Below, in pieces: positions 29,561-37,992 of a DNA stretch of 42,298 nucleotides (within the stretch, counting starts at the first letter, position 1; every line of letters starts with the position of its first letter). Below the pieces are notes generated by a model that was not told the origin of the DNA, ran no database searches, and was given only the letters and a program-made list of their open reading frames with translations. The translations under genes were made by a program, and so were the position numbers. This DNA comes from Burkholderiales bacterium (lineage in GTDB: Bacteria > Pseudomonadota > Gammaproteobacteria > Burkholderiales > Burkholderiaceae_C): contig JAGWLR010000023.1 of assembly GCA_028864885.1 (NCBI GenBank), forward strand, positions 1 through 42,298, written 5' to 3'.

Positions 29561-30538
29561 TCAGGGCGCCAGTGCCAATTGCTCGGGGCGGCGCGCAACC
29601 GGCGCCGTCTCGCTGGCTGCCGGCGCTGGAATGGCCGCCGGAGCTGCATGGTCGCTGCTGGCTGGCGAAATCGGCGCCGTGGTCTGCACCACGGTCGCGG
29701 CTGGCAGTGACACGTTCACGGGCACCTTGCGGCCCGCTGCCACTTGACGCAGATTGTCGAACTCGGCCATGACCTTGGTTGCATAGCCGCCGTCATCAGC
29801 CAAATTGGCGGCCCCGACGTAGTACTTGAGGCCACTTTGCAAACTGCCTGCGCGCCGGATGCAATCCTTCAGCACTTGCACGCCCACGCGCAAATTGGTC
29901 ACCGGATCAAAAGCCGCATGCTGGCCTCCAAAGATCTGGTACTTGTCCTGGTGGATCCGCGTCATCACCTGCATCAGGCCTTGCGCGCCCACGTGGCTTT
30001 GCGCAAACGGATTGAAACCCGATTCGATGGCCATCACGGCCAAAACCAGATTGGGATCCAGATTGGCTTTTTGGCCGGCCGCCCAGGCTTCCTGAACCAG
30101 GCGGCTGATGGGCTCCGGTGCCACGTTGTAGCGACGCGAAATCCAAAAAGCCACCAAGGCTTGTTGACGGTTCAACTCAGTCGGGTCGGCCGCCGTGGCC
30201 CGGTTGATGGCTTCCGGTTCGGCCATGGCGAGCAACACATCCCGGTCCGCATCATCTGCAGACAAGGATTGACGTTCATTGACTCGCTCGTTCAACCAAG
30301 TCAAGGCACGAGATTCAAGGTCATGACGCCCATTCGGCGACCCAACCAAAAAGACCGCCCCCAACACAGCCAGCAACCCCACCATGGCCAACGTGTTGTG
30401 GCTCACCAAACGAACACCCGACCAGACATCGGTCAGAAACTGCTGAATACGGCCAGCGACGGTCTTGAAGGCCTGACTCCCCACAAAAGAGGACTCCGGC
30501 AACGACTCGTCGGACCATGCACGATCAAACGCTGTCAT
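29561..30538 (-). CDS. Membrane-bound lytic transglycosylase (SLT domain)
   Basis: SLT-type lytic transglycosylases cleave peptidoglycan glycan strands. The 325-residue protein has an N-terminal cytoplasmic stretch, one membrane helix (about 48-66, TLAMVGLLAVLGAVFLVG) and a periplasmic region. The SLT domain starts at about residue 160; catalytic Glu172 is in VMAIESGFNPFAQS, followed by GAQGLMQVM and the later NLRVGVQVL and YYVGAANL. The Ala/Pro-rich tail from about 275 has no recognised domain. The start has AGGAGAAAC just before it. A promoter and a long leader precede it. Confidence 0.88.
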   Translation of the reverse strand: MTAFDRAWSDESLPESSFVGSQAFKTVAGRIQQFLTDVWSGVRLVSHNTLAMVGLLAVLGAVFLVGSPNGRHDLESRALTWLNERVNERQSLSADDADRDVLLAMAEPEAINRATAADPTELNRQQALVAFWISRRYNVAPEPISRLVQEAWAAGQKANLDPNLVLAVMAIESGFNPFAQSHVGAQGLMQVMTRIHQDKYQIFGGQHAAFDPVTNLRVGVQVLKDCIRRAGSLQSGLKYYVGAANLADDGGYATKVMAEFDNLRQVAAGRKVPVNVSLPAATVVQTTAPISPASSDHAAPAAIPAPAASETAPVARRPEQLALAP

Positions 30539-30776
30539 GTTTCTCCTTTCCTCACCGCCGGATCTGCACGGTCATTGGCCGAGGCCGAACAACCGCACAG
30601 CTCATGGCTGTGATAATGGCCCTGACAGGCTGGTGACACGGGCTGTGCTGGCCGGTGCGTCACCCGGATCAGCCTCACGAAAGTGAGACCGACCTTGCCA
30701 AGGCTGGCAGCGTTGCACCCCAAATGGGGCACAAGGGAAAACCCGAATCAAGTTCCTTCGGGATCGACGGAAGCGG
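30539..30776 (-). promoter_or_regulatory. Long structured 5' leader of the lytic transglycosylase gene
   Basis: Between the promoter at 30777-30806 and the ATG at 30538 lie about 230 untranslated bases. Read on the minus strand they hold CCCGAA/TTCGGG followed by TTTT, a GCCCC-ATTT-GGGG-type hairpin, CTCAC-TTTC-GTGAG, and more GC pairs. No known riboswitch or small RNA was recognised. An attenuator or a small RNA is possible. Confidence 0.4.
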
Positions 30777-30806
30777 ATTCTAGGCACCCGCAAAATAACC
30801 AGTCAA
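30777..30806 (-). promoter_or_regulatory. Sigma-70-type promoter for the lytic transglycosylase gene
   Basis: On the minus strand TTGACT (30801-30806) and TAGAAT (30777-30782) are separated by 18 bases, close to the standard consensus. The start codon lies about 240 bases downstream. Confidence 0.55.
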
Positions 30807-30839
30807 GGATAACGATTGCAGTTTTTACTACTTTTGGAT

Positions 30840-32426
30840 ATGAAATATCGTGATCTGAGGGACTTCATCGCCGGACTGGAAAAGGCTGGCGAGTTGATTC
30901 ACGTACGAGAACCCGTCTCAGTTCGCCTGGAAATGACGGCTTTGAGCGATCGCATCCTCCGTTCGGGGGGGCCCGCCTTGCTGTTTCGAAATCCAAAAGG
31001 GGACACAAGGAATTACACAACCCCGGTTCTGGCCAATCTGTTCGGCACCCCCAAGCGGGTGGCGATGGGCATGGGCGCCTCTGACGTCAGCGAGCTGCGC
31101 GACATCGGGCGCGTGCTGGCCAGCCTGAAAGAACCCGAGCCGCCTAAGGGCATCAAGGATGCGGGCAAGCTGTTGCACATGGCCAAGGCCTTGTGGGACA
31201 TGAAACCTGCCACCTTGCGTCACGGACCTTGTCAGGAGGTTGAACGCGAGGGCACCGAGGTTGATCTCAACGACCTGCCCATTCAGTGGTGCTGGCCCGA
31301 TGATGCTGCGCCCCTGCTCACGTGGGGCCTGGTGGTGACGCGCGGGCCCCAAGGCATCCCCAACCCGAGGCGCCGTCAAAACCTGGGCATCTACCGCCAA
31401 CAGCTCATCGGTCGAAACCTGCTGATCATGCGGTGGCTGGCACACCGTGGCGGGGCGCTCGACTTCCGCGAGTTCACGCTGGCCAACCCTGGCAAGCCCT
31501 TCCCTATTGTGGTTGCCTTGGGTGCCGATCCGGCCACCATCCTGGGCGCGGTCACGCCGGTGCCCGATACCTTGGGCGAATACCAGTTTGCTGGTCTGCT
31601 GCGTGGCAGTCGCACCGAAGTGGTCAACACCCAGGTCGGCGAAAAAACGGCTGACGGCGATCACTGGCTTCAAGTGCCTGCCAGCGCCGAATATGTCTTA
31701 GAGGGGCACATCCCGCCTGCGCCCCCAGGGTTTCAGGGCGTCAGCGAACGCGGCGTGCCACTCATGGAGCGTGGCGGCTATCTGCACGCGCTGGAGGGCC
31801 CTTTTGGCGACCACACGGGTTATTACAACGAGCAAGACTGGTTCCCGGTCTTTCAAGTTCAGCGCATCACCCATCGAAAGAACCCGATTTACCACTCCAC
31901 CTACACCGGCAAGCCGCCGGACGAGCCCGCGGTGCTGGGGGTGGCGCTCAACGAAGTCTTCGTCCCCATTCTGCAAAAGCAGTTTCCCGAAATCGTCGAC
32001 TTCTATTTGCCGCCAGAGGGGTGCAGCTATCGCATGGCCATCGTGTCCATGAAGAAAGCCTACCCCGGCCACGCCAAGCGGCTGATGTTTGGCGTGTGGA
32101 GCTTCCTGCGCCAATTCATGTACACCAAGTTCATCGTAATCGTGGACGACGACGTCGACACCCGCAACTGGCAGGAGGTGATTTGGGCCATCACCACCCG
32201 CATGGACCCGGTTCGGGACACCACTTTGGTGGACAACACCCCGATTGACTACCTGGATTTCGCCTCCCCCATCAGCGGCCTGGGCGGCAAGATGGGGTTG
32301 GATGCGACCAACAAATGGCCGGGCGAAACCAGCCGCGAATGGGGCCGCACCATCACCATGCCAGCAGATGTGACGGAGCGGGTGGAGAGCCTGCTGCAAA
32401 AGATCTTGCCGGATCCTAAAAACTGA
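30840..32426 (+). CDS. ubiD: UbiD family decarboxylase (4-hydroxy-3-polyprenylbenzoate decarboxylase)
   Basis: UbiD removes the carboxyl group from the polyprenylbenzoate intermediate of ubiquinone synthesis, using prenylated FMN made by UbiX. The 528-residue protein has the normal length. It starts [18 protein letters not shown] at ATG 30840; an in-frame TTG at 30816 has a better ribosome site (AAGGA) but would add an unusual hydrophobic leader. Conserved stretches include the N-terminal [20 protein letters not shown], the middle [16 protein letters not shown] and the C-terminal [20 protein letters not shown]. Three successive hairpins follow its stop. ubiX is not in the window. Confidence 0.92.
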   Translation: MKYRDLRDFIAGLEKAGELIHVREPVSVRLEMTALSDRILRSGGPALLFRNPKGDTRNYTTPVLANLFGTPKRVAMGMGASDVSELRDIGRVLASLKEPEPPKGIKDAGKLLHMAKALWDMKPATLRHGPCQEVEREGTEVDLNDLPIQWCWPDDAAPLLTWGLVVTRGPQGIPNPRRRQNLGIYRQQLIGRNLLIMRWLAHRGGALDFREFTLANPGKPFPIVVALGADPATILGAVTPVPDTLGEYQFAGLLRGSRTEVVNTQVGEKTADGDHWLQVPASAEYVLEGHIPPAPPGFQGVSERGVPLMERGGYLHALEGPFGDHTGYYNEQDWFPVFQVQRITHRKNPIYHSTYTGKPPDEPAVLGVALNEVFVPILQKQFPEIVDFYLPPEGCSYRMAIVSMKKAYPGHAKRLMFGVWSFLRQFMYTKFIVIVDDDVDTRNWQEVIWAITTRMDPVRDTTLVDNTPIDYLDFASPISGLGGKMGLDATNKWPGETSREWGRTITMPADVTERVESLLQKILPDPKN

Positions 32427-32437
32427 ATTAATCTTCA

Positions 32438-32483
32438 TGCGCCAACCGTCAGTTGGCGCAAACTGAGGTGCAGTCACTGCACC
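32438..32483 (+). repeat. Two adjacent hairpins after ubiD
   Basis: TGCGCCAAC-CGTCA-GTTGGCGCA (32438-32460) and GGTGCAG-TCA-CTGCACC (32467-32483) are perfect inverted repeats placed 12 bases after the ubiD stop. Neither is followed by a T-run. They may protect the 3' end of the mRNA or mark a transcription end that needs other factors. Confidence 0.6.
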
Positions 32484-32539
32484 TTGGGAAGTGGCAAACC
32501 AACTTTTGCCCTTTCCTCGGACGGCCCGCGCGCCGCTCC

Positions 32540-32570
32540 AACCCCCGGCTTTGTCCGGGGGTTTCTCTTT
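32540..32570 (+). terminator. Terminator upstream of the first GGDEF gene
   Basis: AACCCCCGG-CTTTGT-CCGGGGGTTT followed by TCTCTTTT is a strong GC stem with a T-rich tail, about 115 bases past ubiD and 52 bases before the GGDEF start. It can insulate the two transcription units. Confidence 0.65.
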
Positions 32571-32621
32571 TGGGGACCTGACTCACTCAAGACTTGTGCA
32601 ACGTGCGCCGAAAAAGCACGA

Positions 32622-33764
32622 ATGCCAGAAACCACCACGCCCCCCACAGAAGCGCCCGCCCCTGCGCCCAGCCCCTGGCTGTTTGGCGACTCCAAGGGCC
32701 AGCGATATGCCACCAAACGGCTCATGCTGACCTGGCCGTGCTACGCCTTCGCAGACCTGATCCTGTGTCTGGCGGCCGTTTTGGGTTACCTCGAACCCTG
32801 GAAAGCCGGGATCCAAGTGGCTTACCACATGGTCGGACTGACCGTGTTTTTCATGCTCTTGCGCACGGGCCGATATGAAGATCGCCCCGAGCCTACCTTG
32901 GCTTACCCACAGGTTCTGTTCGGATGCAGCGCCGTGATCCTGAGCTACGCCCTGGACCATGCGGCCAGCGCCTCGGCCCTGCAGATGCTGCCTTTGATCC
33001 TGGTGTTCGACCTGCAACGCCTGACGATGCGGCAACTTGTGACGGCCATGGTCGGCACCCCTGCCGTGCTGTGTGCAATTCTGGGCGTCACTTGGCTGGT
33101 GGCCCCGGAGTCGATCCAAGGGCGTCGTGAACTGCTGGATCTGCTGGCGGCCAGTATCTTGCTGCCTGCCCTGGGCATCATCGCCAAAGATGTCAGGGAT
33201 CTGCGCCAACGACAACTGGACCAACGCATCGAACTGCAACGCACACTCAAGCAGTTGCAGGATCTGTCTATCCACGACAGCCTGACGACGTTGTACAACC
33301 GCCAGCACATGCTGGGCTTGCTGGACAACGAAATCAAACGGCAGAAGCGCAACGGCCGCCCCTTCAGCCTGGCGATCCTCGACATTGACCAATTCAAGCA
33401 GGTGAATGATCGTTTCGGGCACGCGGTGGGAGACAAAGTACTGACCGCCTTCGCCCAATTGGCCAATCAGACCATTGGCGCAGCCGACACCCTGGCACGT
33501 TGGGGCGGCGAGGAATTCCTGTTGCTGATGCCCGAGCACAGCCCTCAGGAGGCCTTGCACACGCTGGAGGCCCTGCGCGACGCTGTCTCGAGGCATGACT
33601 GGGGCCAAATCCGTGAGGGCCTGGCCGTCTCCTTCTCGGCCGGCATCACCCAGCAGCGGGCCAAGGATGAACTGAAGGACGCGCTTGAGCGCGCGGACCG
33701 CGGCTTGCGACTGGCCAATCAACAAGGCAAGGCACAACTGGTCATCGTGGAGGCCGGTCAATGA
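32622..33764 (+). CDS. Membrane diguanylate cyclase (GGDEF) without I-site
   Basis: The 380-residue protein has a disordered Pro/Thr N-terminus, about six hydrophobic segments (50-195), a linker helix, and a GGDEF domain from about residue 218 (HDSLTTLYNRQHM). Active-site GGEEF is at 295-299, so synthesis of c-di-GMP is expected. The product-inhibition RxxD site reads GAAD (286-289), so feedback is probably lost. ATG 32622 is used. It ends with a four-base overlap (ATGA) with the second GGDEF gene, so the two are co-translated. Confidence 0.9.
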   Translation: MPETTTPPTEAPAPAPSPWLFGDSKGQRYATKRLMLTWPCYAFADLILCLAAVLGYLEPWKAGIQVAYHMVGLTVFFMLLRTGRYEDRPEPTLAYPQVLFGCSAVILSYALDHAASASALQMLPLILVFDLQRLTMRQLVTAMVGTPAVLCAILGVTWLVAPESIQGRRELLDLLAASILLPALGIIAKDVRDLRQRQLDQRIELQRTLKQLQDLSIHDSLTTLYNRQHMLGLLDNEIKRQKRNGRPFSLAILDIDQFKQVNDRFGHAVGDKVLTAFAQLANQTIGAADTLARWGGEEFLLLMPEHSPQEALHTLEALRDAVSRHDWGQIREGLAVSFSAGITQQRAKDELKDALERADRGLRLANQQGKAQLVIVEAGQ

Positions 33765-34930
33765 CCGCACGCTTACGCAGCGACAAGCTGGCGGACTGGA
33801 TACTGGGCACTGATCCGCGCATGCGCGGTCGCACTCGGTTGTGCCTGCTCGTCTCGGCGCTGTATTTGGTGTGGATCTGCGTGATTTCGCTGGGCATCCA
33901 GGCCGGCCTGTTCATCTCACTGCATGCCGCACAGTGGGCCATTGCGCTCAACGTCGTGGCGATGCTGGTCGGCTATCCCATCGTCCGCAGCGGCAAGTCC
34001 ATGCACTGGGCCGACCCGGCCTTGGTGTTGCCGCAAATGCTTGGCGCCCAGGCACTGGCCTGCTTTGCCTACGCCACCGCCCCTGACGCCCGCGGCGCCT
34101 TGATGCAATGGATGTGCTTCATCCAAGTCTTTGGCTTGTTCAGCCTGAGTCCACGCGAAGTCCGCATCTCAGGTTCTGGTGCGATCCTGGTCCTGGTCGT
34201 GATGTTGCTGATCGCCGCCACCCTGGGTCTGCCGGATTTCAACCCGGGCGAACAAACACTCAGGGTGATCCTGCAAAGCTTCGTGATGGCCATCTTGTGC
34301 TGGGTGTCGTATCACTACAGCCTGATGCGGGGCCGCGTGCGACTGCAAAAACTGGAGCTGACCGATGCGGTCAAAGCGGTCCAGGACATCATCGAACACG
34401 ATGCCTTGACCGGTTTGTACAACCGGCGCCACATGCAGATCCTGCTGCAAGCGGAAATGGATCGCAGCCAACGCTCGAAACATCGCTTCTGCGTCGCCTT
34501 GGTCGACCTGGATCACTTCAAGTTCATCAACGAGACCTATGGTCCACACGTCGGTGACGAGGTACTACGCAACTTCGCGCGTCACGTGAGACTGATCCTG
34601 CGTGAGACCGACATCATTGCGCGCTGGGGCGGTGAGGAATTTCTGCTCATCATGCCCGACACGAACCCATCCGAACGCGCCAAGGTGGGCCTGGAGCGAC
34701 TGCGCCGCTCCCTGATGCTCCAGACGATGTCGATGAAAGCCCCCGATCTGCGGGCCACTTTCTCGGCTGGCATTGCCATCTACCATGAAGGTGAGACCAT
34801 GGACCAGGTGCTCGACCGAGCTGATTGTGCACTGTACCAGGCCAAGGATCAGGGGCGCAGCCGAACCGTGTTGTCGGCAGACGATGTGGCTCTGCTCCAA
34901 TCCGAGTCAGAGACCAGCGGCCAGGCCTAG
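33761..34930 (+). CDS. Membrane diguanylate cyclase (GGDEF) with intact I-site
   Basis: The 389-residue protein has about six membrane segments (25-195) like its upstream partner, followed by a GGDEF domain (HDALTGLYNRRHMQI) with active-site GGEEF at 290-294 and inhibitory RETD at 281-284. It can therefore make c-di-GMP and be held back by product. The two genes look like a tandem duplication that has diverged in sensor part and feedback control. Its last 24 bases overlap the end of the convergent YdcF-type gene. Confidence 0.9.
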   Translation: MTARLRSDKLADWILGTDPRMRGRTRLCLLVSALYLVWICVISLGIQAGLFISLHAAQWAIALNVVAMLVGYPIVRSGKSMHWADPALVLPQMLGAQALACFAYATAPDARGALMQWMCFIQVFGLFSLSPREVRISGSGAILVLVVMLLIAATLGLPDFNPGEQTLRVILQSFVMAILCWVSYHYSLMRGRVRLQKLELTDAVKAVQDIIEHDALTGLYNRRHMQILLQAEMDRSQRSKHRFCVALVDLDHFKFINETYGPHVGDEVLRNFARHVRLILRETDIIARWGGEEFLLIMPDTNPSERAKVGLERLRRSLMLQTMSMKAPDLRATFSAGIAIYHEGETMDQVLDRADCALYQAKDQGRSRTVLSADDVALLQSESETSGQA

Positions 34931-35740
34931 CACCTCATGGCAGGCTTGGCGCACATGCTCCAGGCCTTCGGTGGACGGCAGCCAATCGAGCCCGCTGCGT
35001 TCACCGGCATTCCAAAAACCCATCGGGGCCGAGATGATGCGAACGGCGGGCCAATCGGCATGCTCAACCGATGCGCGATCACTGGCCCGCACAAAGGCCC
35101 GGCGCGCCCTGGGCATGTGATACGCCTCGGTGACCAAGACGATCTCTGACACGCCTTCCTGCGCCAACATGGCCATGGTCATGGTGGCGTTGCTTCGGGT
35201 GTCTGACGATTGAGACTCAGTCCATCGCAAAGGCCAGCCAAAATGTTGCTGTGCCACCCGCGCCGCCACTTCGGCTTCGCTGGTTTCACCTGCCTCGCGT
35301 TGTTGAGCCCATCCCACGCCGCCGCTGAACGCCACAGGCACTCCGGTCTGTCGGCTCAGCCAGATGCCATAACGCAGGCGCTCGGCAGAAGCAGGGGAAA
35401 GATCAGACACGCCATACTCGCGCGCCAAGGCCTCACGCCCCGCCCCGAGCACCACGATCGCCACCTGCGGAGGCGTAGACCGGCCCGGGCGAAGCGCCTT
35501 CAGGCGTAGCATCTCGGCCCCGTCGAGCGCGACAGGCGGCTTTAAGACCGCGTTTTGCAACCACAGGGCCGTCACGTTGCACCCTGAAAACCAGATCATG
35601 AGCACGCCCAGCATCAGGACGAGATAGCCCCACCCTCGCTTGGGCTGGATCAAACGAGCCCCGACGAGAATCAAAACCAAGCCCGGCACTGGGGGCAAGA
35701 CCAACGCCGAAATCACAGGTTTCCAGGCCCCCCAATCCAT
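34907..35740 (-). CDS. YdcF/ElyC/SanA-family (DUF218) membrane protein
   Basis: DUF218 proteins occur in envelope maintenance (ElyC, SanA) but their chemistry is unclear. The 277-residue protein has two N-terminal membrane helices (about 10-30 and 38-58) and a Rossmann-like domain with VAIVVLGAGREALAREYG at about 90-107, VAFSGGVGWAQQ, TRSNATMTM and IVLVTEAYHMPRA. ATG 35740 has GGAG five bases upstream; a TTG at 35755 overlapping the acyl-CoA dehydrogenase stop is less likely. It follows that gene directly on the same strand. Confidence 0.85.
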   Translation of the reverse strand: MDWGAWKPVISALVLPPVPGLVLILVGARLIQPKRGWGYLVLMLGVLMIWFSGCNVTALWLQNAVLKPPVALDGAEMLRLKALRPGRSTPPQVAIVVLGAGREALAREYGVSDLSPASAERLRYGIWLSRQTGVPVAFSGGVGWAQQREAGETSEAEVAARVAQQHFGWPLRWTESQSSDTRSNATMTMAMLAQEGVSEIVLVTEAYHMPRARRAFVRASDRASVEHADWPAVRIISAPMGFWNAGERSGLDWLPSTEGLEHVRQACHEVLGLAAGL

Positions 35741-35751
35741 GCCGACTCCGA

Positions 35752-36924
35752 TCAAAAGAAGGCCTGCAAGCCGGTCTGTGCGCGCCCCAGGATCAAGGCG
35801 TGCACATCGTGTGTGCCTTCATAGGTGTTGACCGTCTCCAAGTTCACCATGTGGCGCATCACGTGGTATTCGTCATGGATGCCATTGCCACCGTGCATGT
35901 CTCGTGCCATGCGAGCCACGTCAAGCGCCTTGCCGCAGTTGTTGCGTTTGATGAGGCTGATCATCTCGGGAGCCGCTGTGCCTGCGTCGAGCAACCGCCC
36001 CACCTGCAAGGCCGCCTGCAAGCCCAAGGCGATCTCGGTTTGCATATCGGCCAGCTTGCGTTGCACCAGTTGGGTCTGCGCCAAGGGGCGACCAAACTGA
36101 TTGCGCTCCAGGGTATATCGCCGAGCTTGATGCCAGCAAGCCTCTGCGGCACCCATGGCGCCCCAGGCAATACCATAGCGGGCCTTGTTGAGGCAACCAA
36201 ATGGGCCCTTGAGGCCTTTGACGTGCGGCAGCAGGTGATCTTGTGGCACAAACACCTGATCCATCACGATCTCGCCAGTGATCGAGGCCCGCAAACTCAA
36301 CTTGCCTTCGATCTTGGGCGTGCTCAACCCCTTCATGCCCCGCTCGAGGATGAAGCCTCGAATATCACCATCGAGCTTGGCCCAGACCACCATGACGTCA
36401 GCAATCGGTGCATTGGTGATCCACATTTTGCTGCCTTGCAATAAGTAGCCCCCCTCGACGGCCACGGCGCGTGTGGCCATCCCGCCAGGGTCGGATCCGA
36501 AATCCGGTTCAGTCAGCCCAAAGCAACCCACCCACTCGCCCGCAGCCAGCTTGGGCAAATACCGAGCCTTTTGCTCGGCCGAGCCATAGGCATCGATTGG
36601 GTACATCACCAGCGAACTCTGCACACTCATCGCACTGCGATAGCCGGAATCCACCCGTTCCACTTCACGCGCGAGCAAGCCATAACCGACATGGCTCAGC
36701 CCCGGACAACCGTGTCCCTCAATCGTGGCGCCGAGAAAGCCCATCTCGCCCATTTCCATCATGATGTCGCGGTCAAAGCGTTCTTCACGATAGGCTGTCA
36801 AGATGCGTGGCTGAAGTTTGCTCTGGCAGTATTCATGCGCCGCCTCACGGATGGCGCGCTCTTCTGCCGACAACTGGCCGTCGAGCCGCAAGGGGTCTGC
36901 CCAGTCAAACGATTCTTTGTTCAT
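35752..36924 (-). CDS. gcdH: Acyl-CoA dehydrogenase, glutaryl-CoA dehydrogenase type
   Basis: GcdH oxidises and decarboxylates glutaryl-CoA to crotonyl-CoA in lysine, tryptophan and aromatic breakdown. The 390-residue protein shows the FAD-binding acyl-CoA dehydrogenase motifs [20 protein letters not shown] and [17 protein letters not shown]. It also has [16 protein letters not shown] and the C-terminal catalytic Glu369 in [17 protein letters not shown], which is typical of GcdH. ATG 36924 gives [15 protein letters not shown] 36933 is an alternative. Only 28 bases separate it from the start of the broken msrA gene on the other strand. A second possible name is another short-chain acyl-CoA dehydrogenase, but the motif set fits GcdH best. 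Confidence 0.9.
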   Translation of the reverse strand: MNKESFDWADPLRLDGQLSAEERAIREAAHEYCQSKLQPRILTAYREERFDRDIMMEMGEMGFLGATIEGHGCPGLSHVGYGLLAREVERVDSGYRSAMSVQSSLVMYPIDAYGSAEQKARYLPKLAAGEWVGCFGLTEPDFGSDPGGMATRAVAVEGGYLLQGSKMWITNAPIADVMVVWAKLDGDIRGFILERGMKGLSTPKIEGKLSLRASITGEIVMDQVFVPQDHLLPHVKGLKGPFGCLNKARYGIAWGAMGAAEACWHQARRYTLERNQFGRPLAQTQLVQRKLADMQTEIALGLQAALQVGRLLDAGTAAPEMISLIKRNNCGKALDVARMARDMHGGNGIHDEYHVMRHMVNLETVNTYEGTHDVHALILGRAQTGLQAFF

Positions 36925-36952
36925 GCCTGCCACTCACTTTCAATTCAACACC

Positions 36953-37078
36953 ATGGAATCCTCAGTTGCCCCACCATCCGCGCCCCTCGAAGAAGCCACG
37001 TTTGGAGCCGGTTGTTTCTGGTGCCACCAATCCTTCTTTTACTTTTTATACTTAAAAATCAACAATTTAAGTTTTTGA
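36953..37078 (+). pseudogene. msrA: 5' fragment of msrA, broken after the catalytic motif
   Basis: MsrA reduces methionine-S-sulfoxide in damaged proteins. From ATG 36953 the frame reads a short leader and then EEATFGAGCFWC, the MsrA active-site start with its nucleophilic cysteine. The sequence then stops looking like MsrA (HQSFFYFLYLKINNLSF) and hits a stop at 37078. An earlier in-frame ATG at 36923 is possible but overlaps the gcdH start. Of a protein normally near 170-210 residues only about 24 remain. Base composition changes at the same place, about 37025-37040, so this is where foreign DNA or another contig is joined. Confidence 0.85.
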
Positions 37079-37176
37079 CAGAAGGCTTTTGCCAAATTTT
37101 TGTCAAATTTTGAACCTGTTCTAGCTCACTCACGATTAGGAAGAGCGGCAACCTCCCGCACCAGACGGCGGACCCC
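37032..37176. other. Gene-free stretch just inside the junction
   Basis: This is AT-rich to 37130, then a short GC-richer patch up to the tetR promoter. No convincing gene is present. On the minus strand one frame ends RRLVREVAALPNRE at a stop near 37130, which might be the tail of a lost gene, but it is too short to support. No insertion-sequence end or target duplication was found by eye. Confidence 0.4.
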
Positions 37177-37222
37177 TTGATCAAAACGAAACGATACCGT
37201 ATAGTCTCGCTATAACGAGACT
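37177..37222 (+). promoter_or_regulatory. tetR promoter with overlapping operator
   Basis: TTGATC (37177-37182) and TATAGT (37200-37205) are 17 bases apart, a good sigma-70 promoter. The inverted repeat AGTCTCG-CTATAA-CGAGACT (37203-37222) overlaps the -10 and start region. This is a typical place for autorepression by the TetR protein encoded 38 bases downstream. Confidence 0.65.
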
Positions 37223-37260
37223 TTGGGGTTTCGCTTTGTTTAACTTGGAGGGTGTTGGCA

Positions 37261-37941
37261 ATGGTCAGAGTGAAGACCGCTGCACGTCGTGAAGCTATCT
37301 TGGCAGCAACCAAGCAAGTCTTTCAGGACATGGGGTATGACAGGGCTTCTATGGACGAGGTAGCCGCTCGCTTTGGTGGCTCTAAGGCGACTGTTTACCG
37401 CTATTTCGGCAGCAAGGAAGCACTGTTCAAAGAGCTAATCAGCCGAACCGCTAATGAAATGGGCGGCGGTATGGATTTGCTTCTCAAGAGCATGGGCATA
37501 AAGGCTCAGGAAGGGCAGCTTCCCGACCATGCCATGCAAATTCTTTCACTGCTTGACCCTAACCGCGACGTTGAAAGCACACTGCGAATCTTGGGCCGTG
37601 AAGCCTTGAAGAAGGGGCACACACCGGAGCAATTCGCAGGAGCACGAATGTTGGTTGCAGCAGCAACCGATCCAGAGGTGGGCCGAATCTTCTATGAGCA
37701 AGGTATTGGCCGAGCGGTCAAGTTCCTTGAGCATTATTTTGAGAAAGTCATAGAAGCTGGACAAATTCGCCCAGCCGATCCGGTCATTGTTGCTCGCCAC
37801 TTCCATGCATTGCTTGACTCCGAGGTGTTTTACCTTGGGTTATTCAATATCAAGACCACTCTTTCAGACTCCTACATTGAAGAAGTTGTAGATAGAGCGG
37901 TGGATATTTTTCTCAGAGCATATAAAAACCCTTCTTCCTAA
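37261..37941 (+). CDS. TetR/AcrR-family regulator (AefR-like C-terminus)
   Basis: The 226-residue protein has a TetR helix-turn-helix (MDEVAARFGGSKATVYRYFG at about 32-51) and a helical ligand domain resembling AefR-type regulators (GARMLVAAATDPEVGRIFYE). ATG 37261 is preceded by GGAGGG at proper distance; an in-frame GTG at 37252 lies inside that site. It has its own promoter with an inverted repeat. mipA follows 51 bases later without its own clear promoter, so the regulator most likely controls both. The ligand is unknown. Codon use is intermediate between the GC-rich left part and the AT-rich rep/mob genes. Confidence 0.88.
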   Translation: MVRVKTAARREAILAATKQVFQDMGYDRASMDEVAARFGGSKATVYRYFGSKEALFKELISRTANEMGGGMDLLLKSMGIKAQEGQLPDHAMQILSLLDPNRDVESTLRILGREALKKGHTPEQFAGARMLVAAATDPEVGRIFYEQGIGRAVKFLEHYFEKVIEAGQIRPADPVIVARHFHALLDSEVFYLGLFNIKTTLSDSYIEEVVDRAVDIFLRAYKNPSS

Positions 37942-37992
37942 TCCACTCAATAGACCGTGGCCTGTTCTCCCATCATCTGAAAGAAAGCAATT

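Noticed and set aside
37129-37196. Minus-strand peptide end RRLVREVAALPNRE before a stop near 37130, possible remnant of a lost gene
   Set aside because: Only about 24 codons before an upstream stop, and it overlaps the tetR promoter; chance cannot be excluded.
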